From VGBK01 sp964354255 (GTDB lineage: Bacteria; Actinomycetota; Acidimicrobiia; Spongiisociales; UBA11373): a stretch of DNA of 64,000 nt. Below, one piece after another: positions 48,963 to 57,419 of the stretch. The stretch is from NCBI GenBank assembly GCA_964354255.1, contig CAYGYX010000002.1, positions 1-64,000 of the forward strand. The letters run 5' to 3'. Position 1 is the first letter of the stretch; every line of letters begins with the position of its first letter. The position numbers were made by a program, and so were the translations under genes. The notes beneath the pieces are model-generated. The model was not told where the DNA came from and made no database searches. It was given only the letters and a program-made list of their open reading frames with translations.

Positions 48963-50586
48963 CGAGCTGACGGTCGAGAACCTGGGTCTCATCACCCGGG
49001 CGCACGTCGAGCCGGGCCCCGGGCTGGTGGTGGTCACCGGTGAGACCGGGGCTGGCAAGACCCTGCTGCTGGGGGCGCTGCGCTTGCTGCGCGGCGATCC
49101 CGCCCGCCGCGACCGGGTAGGGCCCGTCGGGGACGAGGCTCGCGTGGAGGGCCGCTTCGTGGTCGCCGGGCAGGAGATAGTGGCCGCCCGCCGGGTGGGC
49201 CAGGACGGATCCAAGGCCTACCTCGATGGCTCGATGGTCCCGCTCCGGGTGCTCGAAGGGCGCTTGCAGGGCATCGTGGAGATCGTCGCCCAGCACGAGC
49301 ACCTCGCCCTCGGCAGGGACGCTTCGGTGCGCGCGATCATCGATGCCGCCCTCGACGAGGAGGGAGGCGATGCCCGCGCTGCCTATGCCGCCGCGTGGGA
49401 GCACCTCCGGCGGGTGCGCGGCGACCAGGCGGCGTTGGGCGGCGACCGCCGAGCTCTCGAACGGGAGCACGACCTGGCCCTTCACCAAGCCCGCGAGGTT
49501 GCCGGGGCAGGCCTGGCTCCCGGAGAGGATCGGGCCCTGTCGGCCGAGCTCGAGCGCTTGCGCCACGCCGAGGACATCGCGGCTGCGCTCTCCATCGGCC
49601 ACGCTGCCCTGGCCGGCGATGGGGGAGTGAGCGATGCTCTGGGCGGCATCGTGGCCGGGCTGCGCCGAGTGACCCCCTTCGATCCCTCCCTGGGAGAGGT
49701 GGCCGGGCGCGCCGGCGGGCTGGCGGCGGAAGCAGCCGACCTGGCCGCCGACCTGCGGCGTCGCCGAGACGACCTGGAAACCGACCCGGCCGCGCTGGAC
49801 GCCGCCCGGGAGCGGCTCGCCGCCCTGTCCGATCTCAAACGGAAGTACGGGGACACCCTCGAGGAGGTGATCGCCTTCGGCGCAGAGGCACAGGAGCGAG
49901 CCGAGGGGCTGGCCGCCGTGCTGAAGCGAGCCGATTCGCTCTCGACCGAGGCCGCCGAAGCCGAGACCGCGATCGCCTTCCGGGGGGCGGCCCTGGCCGG
50001 GGCCCGGGCGGCGGCCGGGGAGCGGCTCGCCGGCCTCGCGCGACGTCATCTGCGCGATCTGGGGTTCCAGGCTCCCGTGCTGCGGGCGCCGGTCAGCCAG
50101 GCCCCGGCTGGGCCGAGCGGGGCCGACCGAGTCGAGTTGCTCTTCTCGTCCGATGCCTCGCTCGATCCGGGGCCCGTCGCCCGGGTGGCCAGCGGAGGCG
50201 AACTCAGCCGGCTCGTCCTGGCTGTGCACCTCGCCGCCGGAGTGGGGGAGGCCCCGGTGGTCGCCTTCGACGAGATCGACGCGGGCATCGGCGGGACTAC
50301 CGCGCTGGCGATGGGGGAGAAGCTGGCGGCCCTCGCTCGCGGCCGGCAGGTCCTGGTGGTCACGCACCTCCCCCAAGTGGCTGCCTTCGCCGACACTCAC
50401 CTGGTGGTCGAGCGGCAGGGCAGCCGAGCCACCGTGCACCGCGTGGAGGGAGATGAGAGGCTCCGGGAGCTCACCCGGATGCTGGGCGGCCTGCCCGCCA
50501 GCGAGCGGGGGCGGGGGCACGCCGCCGAGCTGATCGAGGCGGCGGCCGCCCGCCGCGCGGCCGGCGCCGGCTCATCCGGGCGCTGA
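48955..50586 (+). CDS. recN: DNA repair protein RecN
   Basis: 543 residues, SMC-like repair ATPase. Walker A GETGAGKTLLLGAL, ABC signature VASGGELSRLVLAVH, Walker B VVAFDEIDAGIGG and D-loop are present; the middle third is coiled coil (about 140-370, e.g. REREHDLALHQAREVAGAG-like heptads). RecN helps join and hold DNA ends in double-strand break repair. Slightly shorter than the usual 555-590, mainly in the coiled coil. Confidence 0.92.
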   Translation: MLDELTVENLGLITRAHVEPGPGLVVVTGETGAGKTLLLGALRLLRGDPARRDRVGPVGDEARVEGRFVVAGQEIVAARRVGQDGSKAYLDGSMVPLRVLEGRLQGIVEIVAQHEHLALGRDASVRAIIDAALDEEGGDARAAYAAAWEHLRRVRGDQAALGGDRRALEREHDLALHQAREVAGAGLAPGEDRALSAELERLRHAEDIAAALSIGHAALAGDGGVSDALGGIVAGLRRVTPFDPSLGEVAGRAGGLAAEAADLAADLRRRRDDLETDPAALDAARERLAALSDLKRKYGDTLEEVIAFGAEAQERAEGLAAVLKRADSLSTEAAEAETAIAFRGAALAGARAAAGERLAGLARRHLRDLGFQAPVLRAPVSQAPAGPSGADRVELLFSSDASLDPGPVARVASGGELSRLVLAVHLAAGVGEAPVVAFDEIDAGIGGTTALAMGEKLAALARGRQVLVVTHLPQVAAFADTHLVVERQGSRATVHRVEGDERLRELTRMLGGLPASERGRGHAAELIEAAAARRAAGAGSSGR

Positions 50587-50602
50587 AGCGACCGGTGGTA
50601 CG

Positions 50603-52288
50603 ATGCCCCAGCCGACCGGGGACCAGGCGGGCTTGACCAAGTACGTGTTCGTTACCGGCGGGGTGGTTTCGAGCCTCGGCAAGGGGATCACCGCCGCCTC
50701 CCTGGGCCGCCTCCTGCGAGGACGCGGCCTGCGAGTGGTCAACCAGAAGATCGACCCGTACATCAACGTCGATCCGGGGACCATGAACCCCTTCCAGCAC
50801 GGCGAGGTCTTCGTCACCGACGACGGCGGCGAGACCGACCTCGACATCGGCCACTACGAGCGCTTCACCGGCACCAACCTGCGGCGCGACTCCAACGTGA
50901 CCAGCGGCTCGGTGTATCTGGCGGTGATCCAGAAGGAGCGGCGCGGCGACTTCCTGGGCGACACCGTCCAGGTGATTCCCCACATAACCAACGAGATCAA
51001 GCACCGCATCCGCCGGCTGGGGGAGCGCACCGAGGCCGACGTGGTCATCACCGAGGTGGGCGGCACGGTCGGTGACATCGAGATCCTTCCTTTCCTCGAG
51101 GCGGTGCGCCAGTTCCGCAACGACGTCGGTCCCGCCAACTCCGCGTCCATCCATGTGACCCTCGCGCCTTTCATCGCTCCCAGCGAGGAGATGAAGACCA
51201 AACCCACCCAGCACAGCGTGGCCGAGTTGCGCAGCCGGGGGATCGTGCCCGACGCCATCGTGGTGCGCAGCGACCGCCCCATCGAGGAAGCCGCCCGGCG
51301 CAAGATCAGCCTCTTCTGCGACGTCCCTCTCGAGGCGGTCATCAATGCCCCCGACGCGGCCGACATCTACGCGGTGCCCCTCGTGCTGCACGAGGGCGGC
51401 CTGGATGCCGTGATCTGCCGCCGCCTGGATCTGCAGACCCCACCGCCCGACCTGACCGAGTGGCGCAGCATGGTGGAGCGCCTGGCGGCCGCCACGGAGC
51501 CGGTGACGATCGGCCTCGTCGGGAAGTACGTCGACCTCCCCGACGCTTACCTGTCGGTGGTCGAGTCCCTCCGGCACGGGGCTCTCGCCGCGAACGTGGT
51601 CCTCGACCTCCGCTGGATCCCCAGCGACGAGGTCGACGGCCTGCTCTCCAGCTCCTATCTGGATGGCCTCGACGGCATCGTGGTGCCCGGGGGGTTCGGC
51701 GTGCGCGGCATCGAGGGGAAGATCGCCGCGGTGCGGCATGCCCGCGAGAACGGCATCCCCTTTCTCGGCCTGTGCCTCGGGCTGCAATGCGCCGTGATCG
51801 AGTATGCCCGCCATCGCCTCGGGCTGGACGATGCCCACAGCGCCGAGTTCGACCCGACCTCCTTGCACCCGGTCATCGACCTCATGGAGGAGCAGCAGAC
51901 GGTGGAGGGAATGGGAGGCACTATGCGCCTCGGCCTCTACGCCGCTCGCCTGTCCGAGGGATCGCTGGCCCGTCGGCTGTACGGCGACGAGCTCATCTAC
52001 GAGCGGCACCGGCACCGCTACGAGGTGAACAACCGCTTCCGCGCCGACCTCGAGGCCGCCGGCCTGGTGATGTCGGGGATCTCCCCCGACGGCCGGCTCG
52101 TCGAGATCATCGAGCTGCCCGGCCACCCCTACTTCATCGCCTGCCAGTTCCACCCCGAGTTCCGCTCGCGGCCCGACGCACCGCATCCCCTATTCGGCGG
52201 GCTGATGCAGGCGGCGCGGGAGCACCGCCGCCGGCACCCCGGAGCGATGCCCGTCGCGGGGCCGGCCACGGTTCGCCGACGGGGCTGA
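50603..52288 (+). CDS. pyrG: CTP synthase
   Basis: 561 residues, making CTP from UTP, glutamine and ATP. The synthase domain begins KYVFVTGGVVSSLGKGI and has the DGGETDLDIGHYERF and SGSVYLAVIQKER loops; the class I amidotransferase domain has FLGLCLGLQCAVIEYAR (nucleophile Cys) and YFIACQFHPEFRSR (His/Glu). ATG 50603 is the first start; the family usually begins directly at the KYVFVTGG strand, so the ten or so residues before it are extra. Confidence 0.96.
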   Translation: MPQPTGDQAGLTKYVFVTGGVVSSLGKGITAASLGRLLRGRGLRVVNQKIDPYINVDPGTMNPFQHGEVFVTDDGGETDLDIGHYERFTGTNLRRDSNVTSGSVYLAVIQKERRGDFLGDTVQVIPHITNEIKHRIRRLGERTEADVVITEVGGTVGDIEILPFLEAVRQFRNDVGPANSASIHVTLAPFIAPSEEMKTKPTQHSVAELRSRGIVPDAIVVRSDRPIEEAARRKISLFCDVPLEAVINAPDAADIYAVPLVLHEGGLDAVICRRLDLQTPPPDLTEWRSMVERLAAATEPVTIGLVGKYVDLPDAYLSVVESLRHGALAANVVLDLRWIPSDEVDGLLSSSYLDGLDGIVVPGGFGVRGIEGKIAAVRHARENGIPFLGLCLGLQCAVIEYARHRLGLDDAHSAEFDPTSLHPVIDLMEEQQTVEGMGGTMRLGLYAARLSEGSLARRLYGDELIYERHRHRYEVNNRFRADLEAAGLVMSGISPDGRLVEIIELPGHPYFIACQFHPEFRSRPDAPHPLFGGLMQAAREHRRRHPGAMPVAGPATVRRRG

Positions 52289-52294
52289 GGCACG

Positions 52295-52840
52295 GTGCGC
52301 CGGCCAGCCTTGACCCTCCTCGGCAAGCGCTTCGTGGCTCGGGGGCAGTTCATCGCCCTGGAACGGGCCTACTACCTGGCCGACGGCGGGAGATGGGTGG
52401 CACGCGAGGTCATTCGCCACCCGGGATCGGCTGCGGTCGTCCTATGGGACGGCCGGCGCGTCCATCTGGTGCGGCAGCATCGCGCCGCAGTGGGCGGAAG
52501 CCTCCTCGAACTCCCCGCCGGGAAACTGGACGTCGCCGGGGAGCCGCCCCACCTGGCCGCCCGGCGTGAGTGCGTGGAGGAGCTGGGCCTGCAGCCGGGC
52601 CGCCTCACCCTTCTCCACATCGGCTACACCTCGCCCGGTTTCACCGACGAGCTGACCTGGATCTACCTCGGCGAGGACCTGACTGCGACGTCCGCCGCGC
52701 CGCAGGGGCCAGAAGAGGCGGCGGCCGAGGTGGTGAGCTTGTCGTTGGACGAGGTCGTCTCCGCGCTGGAAGATGGGGACGTGCGCGACGCCAAGACCAT
52801 CCTCGGACTGTGCAGCCTCCTCCGCCGCCTGGGCCGATGA
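52295..52840 (+). CDS. NUDIX hydrolase, ADP-ribose pyrophosphatase type
   Basis: 181 residues. NUDIX box: PAGKLDVAGEPPHLAARRECVEELGL, with one extra residue before the first Glu as in Rv1700-like actinobacterial ADP-ribose pyrophosphatases. The N-terminal strand swap (VVLWDGRRVHLVRQHRAAVGGSLLELPAG) also fits. It hydrolyses ADP-ribose and related compounds, and in M. tuberculosis the homologue lies between pyrG and xerD just as here. Confidence 0.9.
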   Translation: MRRPALTLLGKRFVARGQFIALERAYYLADGGRWVAREVIRHPGSAAVVLWDGRRVHLVRQHRAAVGGSLLELPAGKLDVAGEPPHLAARRECVEELGLQPGRLTLLHIGYTSPGFTDELTWIYLGEDLTATSAAPQGPEEAAAEVVSLSLDEVVSALEDGDVRDAKTILGLCSLLRRLGR

Positions 52841-53787
52841 CCCTCGAAGAGCGCATCGCCGAGTACCTGGCTGCTCTCCGAGCGGAGCGGGGGCTGGCCG
52901 ACGCCACCATTGCTGCCTACCGACGGGACCTGCGCCAGTACGCCGCGGCGTTGGGCGGGGCCTGGCCGGGGGCAGCGGCCGTTTCCGCGTTCGTTCGCGG
53001 CCTTCACGAGCGGGGCCTCGCCCCCGCCTCGGTGGCCCGCAAGGTCGCCGCCATCCGCGGATTCCATCGGTTCCTGGTGGCAGAGGGGCTCTGCCAGGAG
53101 GACCCGACCGTGCTGATCGATGCCCCGCGCCGGCCGGCTGCCCTGCCGAAAGCGCTCACGGTCGAGGAGGTCGTGCGGCTTCTCGAGGCTCCCGACCCGG
53201 CTGCCCGCGGGGGGCGCCGTGACCGGGCCTTGCTGGAGTTCATGTACGCCACCGGGGCCCGGGTAGCGGAAGTGGTGGGTCTCCAGCAAATGGATCTCGA
53301 TCTACCGGAGGAGGGGGAGAACGATAAGAAGAGGAGGGACCGACAGGGCCAGGAGCGTGAGGAGGAGCAGGAAAGGGCCGCCACTGCCCGGCTGATGGGA
53401 AAGGGCCGCCGTGAGCGAGTGGTCCCGGTGGGGAAGCCGGCGTGCGAGGCGATCAGGGCCTACCTGCCCGACCGCCTCGCCATGCGCCAACCCGGGCGAG
53501 ACCCAGGGGTGCTGTTCCTCAACAACCGGGGGCGGAGGCTCACGCGGCAGGGGGTATGGACGATCGTGCGCCGCCACGCACTGCGGGCCGGGCTCGACCC
53601 AGAGAAGGTGTCGCCGCACGTGCTGCGACACTCGGCGGCGACCCACATGGTGGAGAGGGGAGCCGACCTGAGAGTCGTACAGGAACTCCTCGGGCACGCT
53701 AGCATTGGGACCACACAGGTCTACACCCGAGTGTCCCCGCCGCACCTGCTCGAGGTGTATGCCACTTCCCACCCCCGCAGCACCTGA
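52837..53787 (+). CDS. xerD: Tyrosine recombinase XerD with charged insertion
   Basis: 316 residues. Core-binding domain (about 1-95) and catalytic domain with R142 (ATGARVAEVVGL), K189 (MGKGRRERVVP), H261/R264 (HVLRHSAATH), H287 (LLGHASIGTTQ) and Tyr296 nucleophile (VYTRV). These place it as XerC/XerD, which resolves chromosome dimers at dif with FtsK. Between the Arg and Lys, residues about 157-186 are an unusual Glu/Lys/Arg/Gln-rich insert that normal XerD lacks. ATGA overlap with the NUDIX gene. Synteny with Rv1701 and the following scpAB argue for XerD over XerC. Confidence 0.88.
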   Translation: MTLEERIAEYLAALRAERGLADATIAAYRRDLRQYAAALGGAWPGAAAVSAFVRGLHERGLAPASVARKVAAIRGFHRFLVAEGLCQEDPTVLIDAPRRPAALPKALTVEEVVRLLEAPDPAARGGRRDRALLEFMYATGARVAEVVGLQQMDLDLPEEGENDKKRRDRQGQEREEEQERAATARLMGKGRRERVVPVGKPACEAIRAYLPDRLAMRQPGRDPGVLFLNNRGRRLTRQGVWTIVRRHALRAGLDPEKVSPHVLRHSAATHMVERGADLRVVQELLGHASIGTTQVYTRVSPPHLLEVYATSHPRST

Positions 53788-53794
53788 GGCCCTG

Positions 53795-54148
53795 ATGAGC
53801 ACAGCTACCTTCCCCGACGCCGAGCAGCGCCTACGCCAGGAGCGCAGCAAGCTGGTGCACCAGCTCGCGGAGCTCGGCGCCGACGAGACCGGAGAGCTCC
53901 GGGCCGACGTGGAGTTCGGCGACGGCTTTGCCGACGCCGCCGCCGCCACGGCCGAGCGAACCGAGGTGCTGGGGCTGGTGGACTCCCTCAAGAAGAACCT
54001 CGACGACGTCCACCTTGCTCTGGGCCGGATCCAGGAGGGCCTGTACGGCGTCTGCATCGGGTGCGGCCGCGACATCGGTACCGACCGGCTGGCCTTCCGG
54101 CCGGAGTCGGTGTACTGCGTCGAGTGCAAGGCCAGGGCCGGGTCCTGA
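53795..54148 (+). CDS. TraR/DksA-type zinc-finger protein
   Basis: 117 residues. The N-terminal coiled coil (RLRQERSKLVHQLAELG...) and C-terminal C4 zinc finger (GVCIGCGRDIGTDRLAFRPESVYCVECKA) fit small DksA/TraR relatives that bind RNA polymerase secondary channels. Mycobacteria have several such small proteins. Position 8 bases after xerD. Role uncertain: (p)ppGpp-linked control is typical of DksA, but the conserved Asp pair at the coil tip is not obvious. Confidence 0.8.
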   Translation: MSTATFPDAEQRLRQERSKLVHQLAELGADETGELRADVEFGDGFADAAAATAERTEVLGLVDSLKKNLDDVHLALGRIQEGLYGVCIGCGRDIGTDRLAFRPESVYCVECKARAGS

Positions 54149-54182
54149 ACAACAGGGCGGCCTCTTCGGCAGGGGCGGCCGG

Positions 54183-54872
54183 ATGATCGACGACAACCGG
54201 GTGCTTGACGTCGTCCTCTTCCTGGCCGTGCTCCTCCCCAGCGTGATCTTCCACGAGGTGGCCCACGGGTGGGTAGCGGAGCGGTTGGGCGACCCGACCC
54301 CCCGCCGGGCGGGCCGCATCACCCTCAACCCGATTCGGCACATCGACCCGGTCGGCTCCTTGCTGTTCCCGGCCCTCCTCGCCGCGGCCGGCCAGAGCGT
54401 CTGGGGATGGGCTCGCCCGGTCCCGGTCGAGCCCCGCCACTTCCGGCATCCCACCCGGGGCATGGCCTGGGTGGCCCTGGCCGGCCCGGCCAGCAACCTG
54501 GCGCTGGGCGCGGTGGTAGCCCGGTTCGGACCGTTCATTGACCTGCGTGGTGCCGCCGACTCGGCGGCACCACCGGCCGCGGTGTACTGGCCCAGGCTGG
54601 AGGTCGGGGCCACCAGCGGGGCGCTCTGGGCCCGGGTGCTCTTCGCCTTCGTGCTGGTCAACTGCGCCCTGGCGGTGTTCAACATGCTCCCTATCCCGCC
54701 GCTCGACGGCAGCCGGCTCGTCCCCCTCGCTCTTCCCCCCGGGGGGCGGGAGGCCTTCAACCGCCTGGCCCCCTATGGCTTCTTGATCATCTTCCTCCTC
54801 GTCGTCGTGTTCCCCGGCGCGCTCGCCTTCGTGGGCGACGCGGTCGGCTGGCTGCTCCGAGTCCTGGTGTGA
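54183..54872 (+). CDS. Site-2 protease-type M50 metalloprotease
   Basis: 229 residues, about six membrane helices. The zinc site is IFHEVAHGWVAERLGD (HExxH) and the C-terminal NMLPIPPLDGSR carries the third ligand Asp; LAGPASNL is the middle family loop. No PDZ domain, so it belongs to the small group near SpoIVFB/Rv-type S2P of unknown substrate. It may cleave membrane-spanning regulators. Its TGA overlaps the next GTG. Confidence 0.88.
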   Translation: MIDDNRVLDVVLFLAVLLPSVIFHEVAHGWVAERLGDPTPRRAGRITLNPIRHIDPVGSLLFPALLAAAGQSVWGWARPVPVEPRHFRHPTRGMAWVALAGPASNLALGAVVARFGPFIDLRGAADSAAPPAAVYWPRLEVGATSGALWARVLFAFVLVNCALAVFNMLPIPPLDGSRLVPLALPPGGREAFNRLAPYGFLIIFLLVVVFPGALAFVGDAVGWLLRVLV

Positions 54873-55348
54873 TGCGCCATCTCTCGCACCTGGCGCGACG
54901 GGCCTTGGGGGCCCTGTGCCTTCGCCCGCTCCAGCCCGCCGAGCAGGCGGAGGCAGCCCGGCTCCTGCGCCCGGAAGAGAGAAGGCTGTTCTGGGGACAG
55001 GCCGCCGCCGACCAGCGGCACGCCCTGGGGTGCGCCCGGGTGGTGCTCGAGCGTGCCCCCGGCCGGCCCGACCTGGCACGGGCCGCCCTCTTGCACGACG
55101 TGGGCAAGGGCACGGTTCGCCTCGGGGTCGGCGGCCGGGTGCTGGCCACCGGCCTTTCTCTCCTCCATCTCCCCACCCCCGGACGCCTTGGTGCCTACCT
55201 GGCCCACGGGTGCCGCGGGGCCCACGAACTGGCAAGGGCACGAGCGGAGCCGCTGGTGGTGGCCTACGCCCGCCACCACCACGCCGCCCGCCCGCCCGCG
55301 GTCTCCGCGGAGGACTGGGACCTGCTGGAGGCCGCCGACCGGGCCTGA
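54869..55348 (+). CDS. HD-domain protein, unknown substrate
   Basis: 159 residues. RHALGCARVVLERAPGRPDLARAALLHDVGKGTV has the HD signature (His, then HD), and a later YARHHHAA could give more metal ligands. The domain usually hydrolyses nucleotides or phosphates. Start is GTG 54869 or ATG 54872. In other actinobacteria a short HD gene near scpA is also seen; function is not known. Confidence 0.75.
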   Translation: MMRHLSHLARRALGALCLRPLQPAEQAEAARLLRPEERRLFWGQAAADQRHALGCARVVLERAPGRPDLARAALLHDVGKGTVRLGVGGRVLATGLSLLHLPTPGRLGAYLAHGCRGAHELARARAEPLVVAYARHHHAARPPAVSAEDWDLLEAADRA

Positions 55349-55392
55349 AAGCCGGGGCCGGCGCGCCCCGTGGCAATACCATGGGGTGTCGC

Positions 55393-56151
55393 ATGAGCTA
55401 CCAGGTCAGGACGCCGGTCTTCGAGGGCCCCCTCGACTTGCTGCTGCGCCTGATCACGGAGCGGCAGGTCGAGATCACCGAGGTAAGCCTCCTCGACCTG
55501 GTCGATGAGTACCTGGCTCATCTCGCCCTGTTGCCGGATCTCGACATCGATTCCGCCAGCGAGTTCCTGGTCATCGCCGCCACCCTGATCCAGTTGAAGG
55601 CGCGTCGGCTGCTGCCCGGCTCGGCGGGGGTCGACCTCGATGAGGAACTGGCCCTGGCCGAGGAGCGCGACCGCCTGCTGAGCCGGCTCCTGGCCTGCCT
55701 CACCTTCAAGGATGTGGCGGCGGTCTTCGCCCACCGCCTCGAGGCCACGGCCCGCTTGGTGGGGCGGTACGCCGGACTCGACCCCGGTCTCGTCCCGCCG
55801 CCCCCTCTCGTCAACCTGCCGGTGACCGCCGCCGACCTGGCCGGCCTGGCGACTCGCCTGCTCTCGAGGCGCCGCGAGCTCGAGCTTGATCACCTGGACC
55901 TCGACCTGCCTTCCGTGGCCGCCGCCATCGAGGAAGTGCGGCGGCGGGTAGCAGCGGAGGTGCAAACCGACTTCGAGAGGCTCACCGCCCACCTGGGCAG
56001 GCCGCTCGAGGTGGTGGCGTACTTCCTGGCCGTGCTCGAGCTGGCCCGCTGGGGGCTCGTGCAAGCGGCCCAGGAGCACCCGGGAGCCCCGATCGTCCTC
56101 CACCACCGCACCAATCCCGACCGGGAGCTTGTGAGCGAATGGCCGAGCTGA
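55393..56151 (+). CDS. scpA: Segregation and condensation protein A
   Basis: 252 residues from ATG 55393 (ATG 55381 also in frame). VFEGPLDLLLRLITERQVEITEVSLLDLVDEYL and SEFLVIAATLIQLKARRLLPG are kleisin N-terminal and winged-helix motifs. ScpA bridges SMC heads with ScpB. Overlaps scpB by 13 bases; the same order as scpA-scpB (Rv1709-Rv1710). Confidence 0.92.
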   Translation: MSYQVRTPVFEGPLDLLLRLITERQVEITEVSLLDLVDEYLAHLALLPDLDIDSASEFLVIAATLIQLKARRLLPGSAGVDLDEELALAEERDRLLSRLLACLTFKDVAAVFAHRLEATARLVGRYAGLDPGLVPPPPLVNLPVTAADLAGLATRLLSRRRELELDHLDLDLPSVAAAIEEVRRRVAAEVQTDFERLTAHLGRPLEVVAYFLAVLELARWGLVQAAQEHPGAPIVLHHRTNPDRELVSEWPS

Positions 56152-56729
56152 ACGACCTCGTGGCAACCTTGGAAGCCATCCTGTTCGTGGCCGAGGACCC
56201 GGTGCCCGTACGGGAGATTGCCGAGGTGTTGGAGGTGCCGCTCGCGTCCGTGGAGGAGGGTCTGGCCGCCCTCCAGGCTCGGCTCGAGGCAACCGGGGCC
56301 GGGCTGGTGGTGCGGCCGGCAGCGGCGGGCTGGCGCCTTTACACCCGACCCGACCTCCACCCCTACCTCGAGCGCTTCGCCGCGGGCGCCACCGCCGCCC
56401 GCCTCAGCCGCGCCGCGTTGGAGACACTGGCGGTCGTGGCCTACCGCCAGCCGGTGTCGCGAGCCCAGATCGGGGAGATCCGCGGGGTCGACTCCGACCA
56501 CGCCCTCCGTACCCTGGAACGACGGGGCCTCGTGGACGTGGTAGGGCGGGCCGGAGGGCCGGGACAGGCCGCCCTCTACGGCACCACCGACCTCTTCTTG
56601 GAGAAGCTGGGTATGCGGTCGCGCGCTGAGCTGCCGCCCCTGGCCGACCACGTGCCCCCGGCCGGAATCGTCGATCGGCTCGAGGAGCCTTTCCGCCCGG
56701 AGGAACCATCGAGCGACTCCAGCGCCTGA
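56139..56729 (+). CDS. scpB: Segregation and condensation protein B
   Basis: 196 residues with two winged-helix domains: LEAILFVAEDPVPVREIAEVLEV and LSRAALETLAVVAYRQPVSRAQIGEIRGVDSDHALRTLERRGLV, typical ScpB. It binds ScpA as a dimer and regulates the condensin loop. The tail (EEPFRPEEPSSDSSA) is acidic. Overlaps rluB by 22 bases if rluB starts at ATC 56708. Confidence 0.93.
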   Translation: MAELNDLVATLEAILFVAEDPVPVREIAEVLEVPLASVEEGLAALQARLEATGAGLVVRPAAAGWRLYTRPDLHPYLERFAAGATAARLSRAALETLAVVAYRQPVSRAQIGEIRGVDSDHALRTLERRGLVDVVGRAGGPGQAALYGTTDLFLEKLGMRSRAELPPLADHVPPAGIVDRLEEPFRPEEPSSDSSA

Positions 56730-57412
56730 TCGCCCACGCCGGGCTGGCTTCCCGGCGCGCCGCCGAGGACATGGTCCGGGCCGGCCGGGTCACCGTGGAT
56801 GGGCGGGCCGCCCACCTCGGACAGAAGGTCGATCCCGCCACCGCCCGGGTAGAGGTCGACGGCATCCCACTCCCCATTCGTCCCGACCTGGTCTACTACC
56901 TGCTGTTCAAGCCGGCCGGGGTGGTAAGCACCGCCTCCGACCCGCAAGGGCGGCCCACGGTGGTGGACCTGGTGCCCAAGGGCACCCGCGTCTACCCGGT
57001 CGGGCGCCTCGACGCCGACACCGAGGGGTTGGTCATCCTCACCAACGACGGGGACCTGGCGGCGCGGGTGACCCATCCCCGCCACGGCGTCGGCAAGACC
57101 TACCTGGCCCGGGTCACCGGCAACCCGGGGAGGGCGGCCCTGCGGGCGCTCATCGCCGGGGTGGAGTTGGAGGACGGCCCCGCCCGCGCTCGGGAGGCCC
57201 GGCTGGTGAGTCAACAGCGGGGCGAGGCACTGGTCCAGTTGGTCATGGGAGAGGGCCGCAAGCGAGAGGTGCGTCGCCTGCTGGCGGCAGTGGGCCACCC
57301 GGTGCTGGCCCTGGTCCGCACAGCCATCGGCCCCGTTACCGACCGCGGCCTCAAGCCCGGAGCCTGGCGCGAACTCACTCTCGACGAGATCCGCTCCCTC
57401 TACATGGGATGA
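56708..57412 (+). CDS. rluB: 23S rRNA pseudouridine synthase RluB/RsuA family
   Basis: 234 residues if started at ATC 56708, where a strong GGAGGA ribosome site (56699-56704) precedes ATC GAG CGA CTC CAG. The family N-terminus is ERLQ(R/K)-LIAHAGLASRRAAEDMVRAGRVTVDG, which begins exactly at this codon. The only ATG in frame, at 56771, would cut off the S4 domain. The catalytic Asp is in PVGRLDADTEGLVILTNDGDLA. The enzyme makes one pseudouridine in 23S helix 90-92. Overlapping scpB and set before aroA. Confidence 0.85.
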   Translation: MERLQRLIAHAGLASRRAAEDMVRAGRVTVDGRAAHLGQKVDPATARVEVDGIPLPIRPDLVYYLLFKPAGVVSTASDPQGRPTVVDLVPKGTRVYPVGRLDADTEGLVILTNDGDLAARVTHPRHGVGKTYLARVTGNPGRAALRALIAGVELEDGPARAREARLVSQQRGEALVQLVMGEGRKREVRRLLAAVGHPVLALVRTAIGPVTDRGLKPGAWRELTLDEIRSLYMG

Positions 57413-57419
57413 TGACCGG

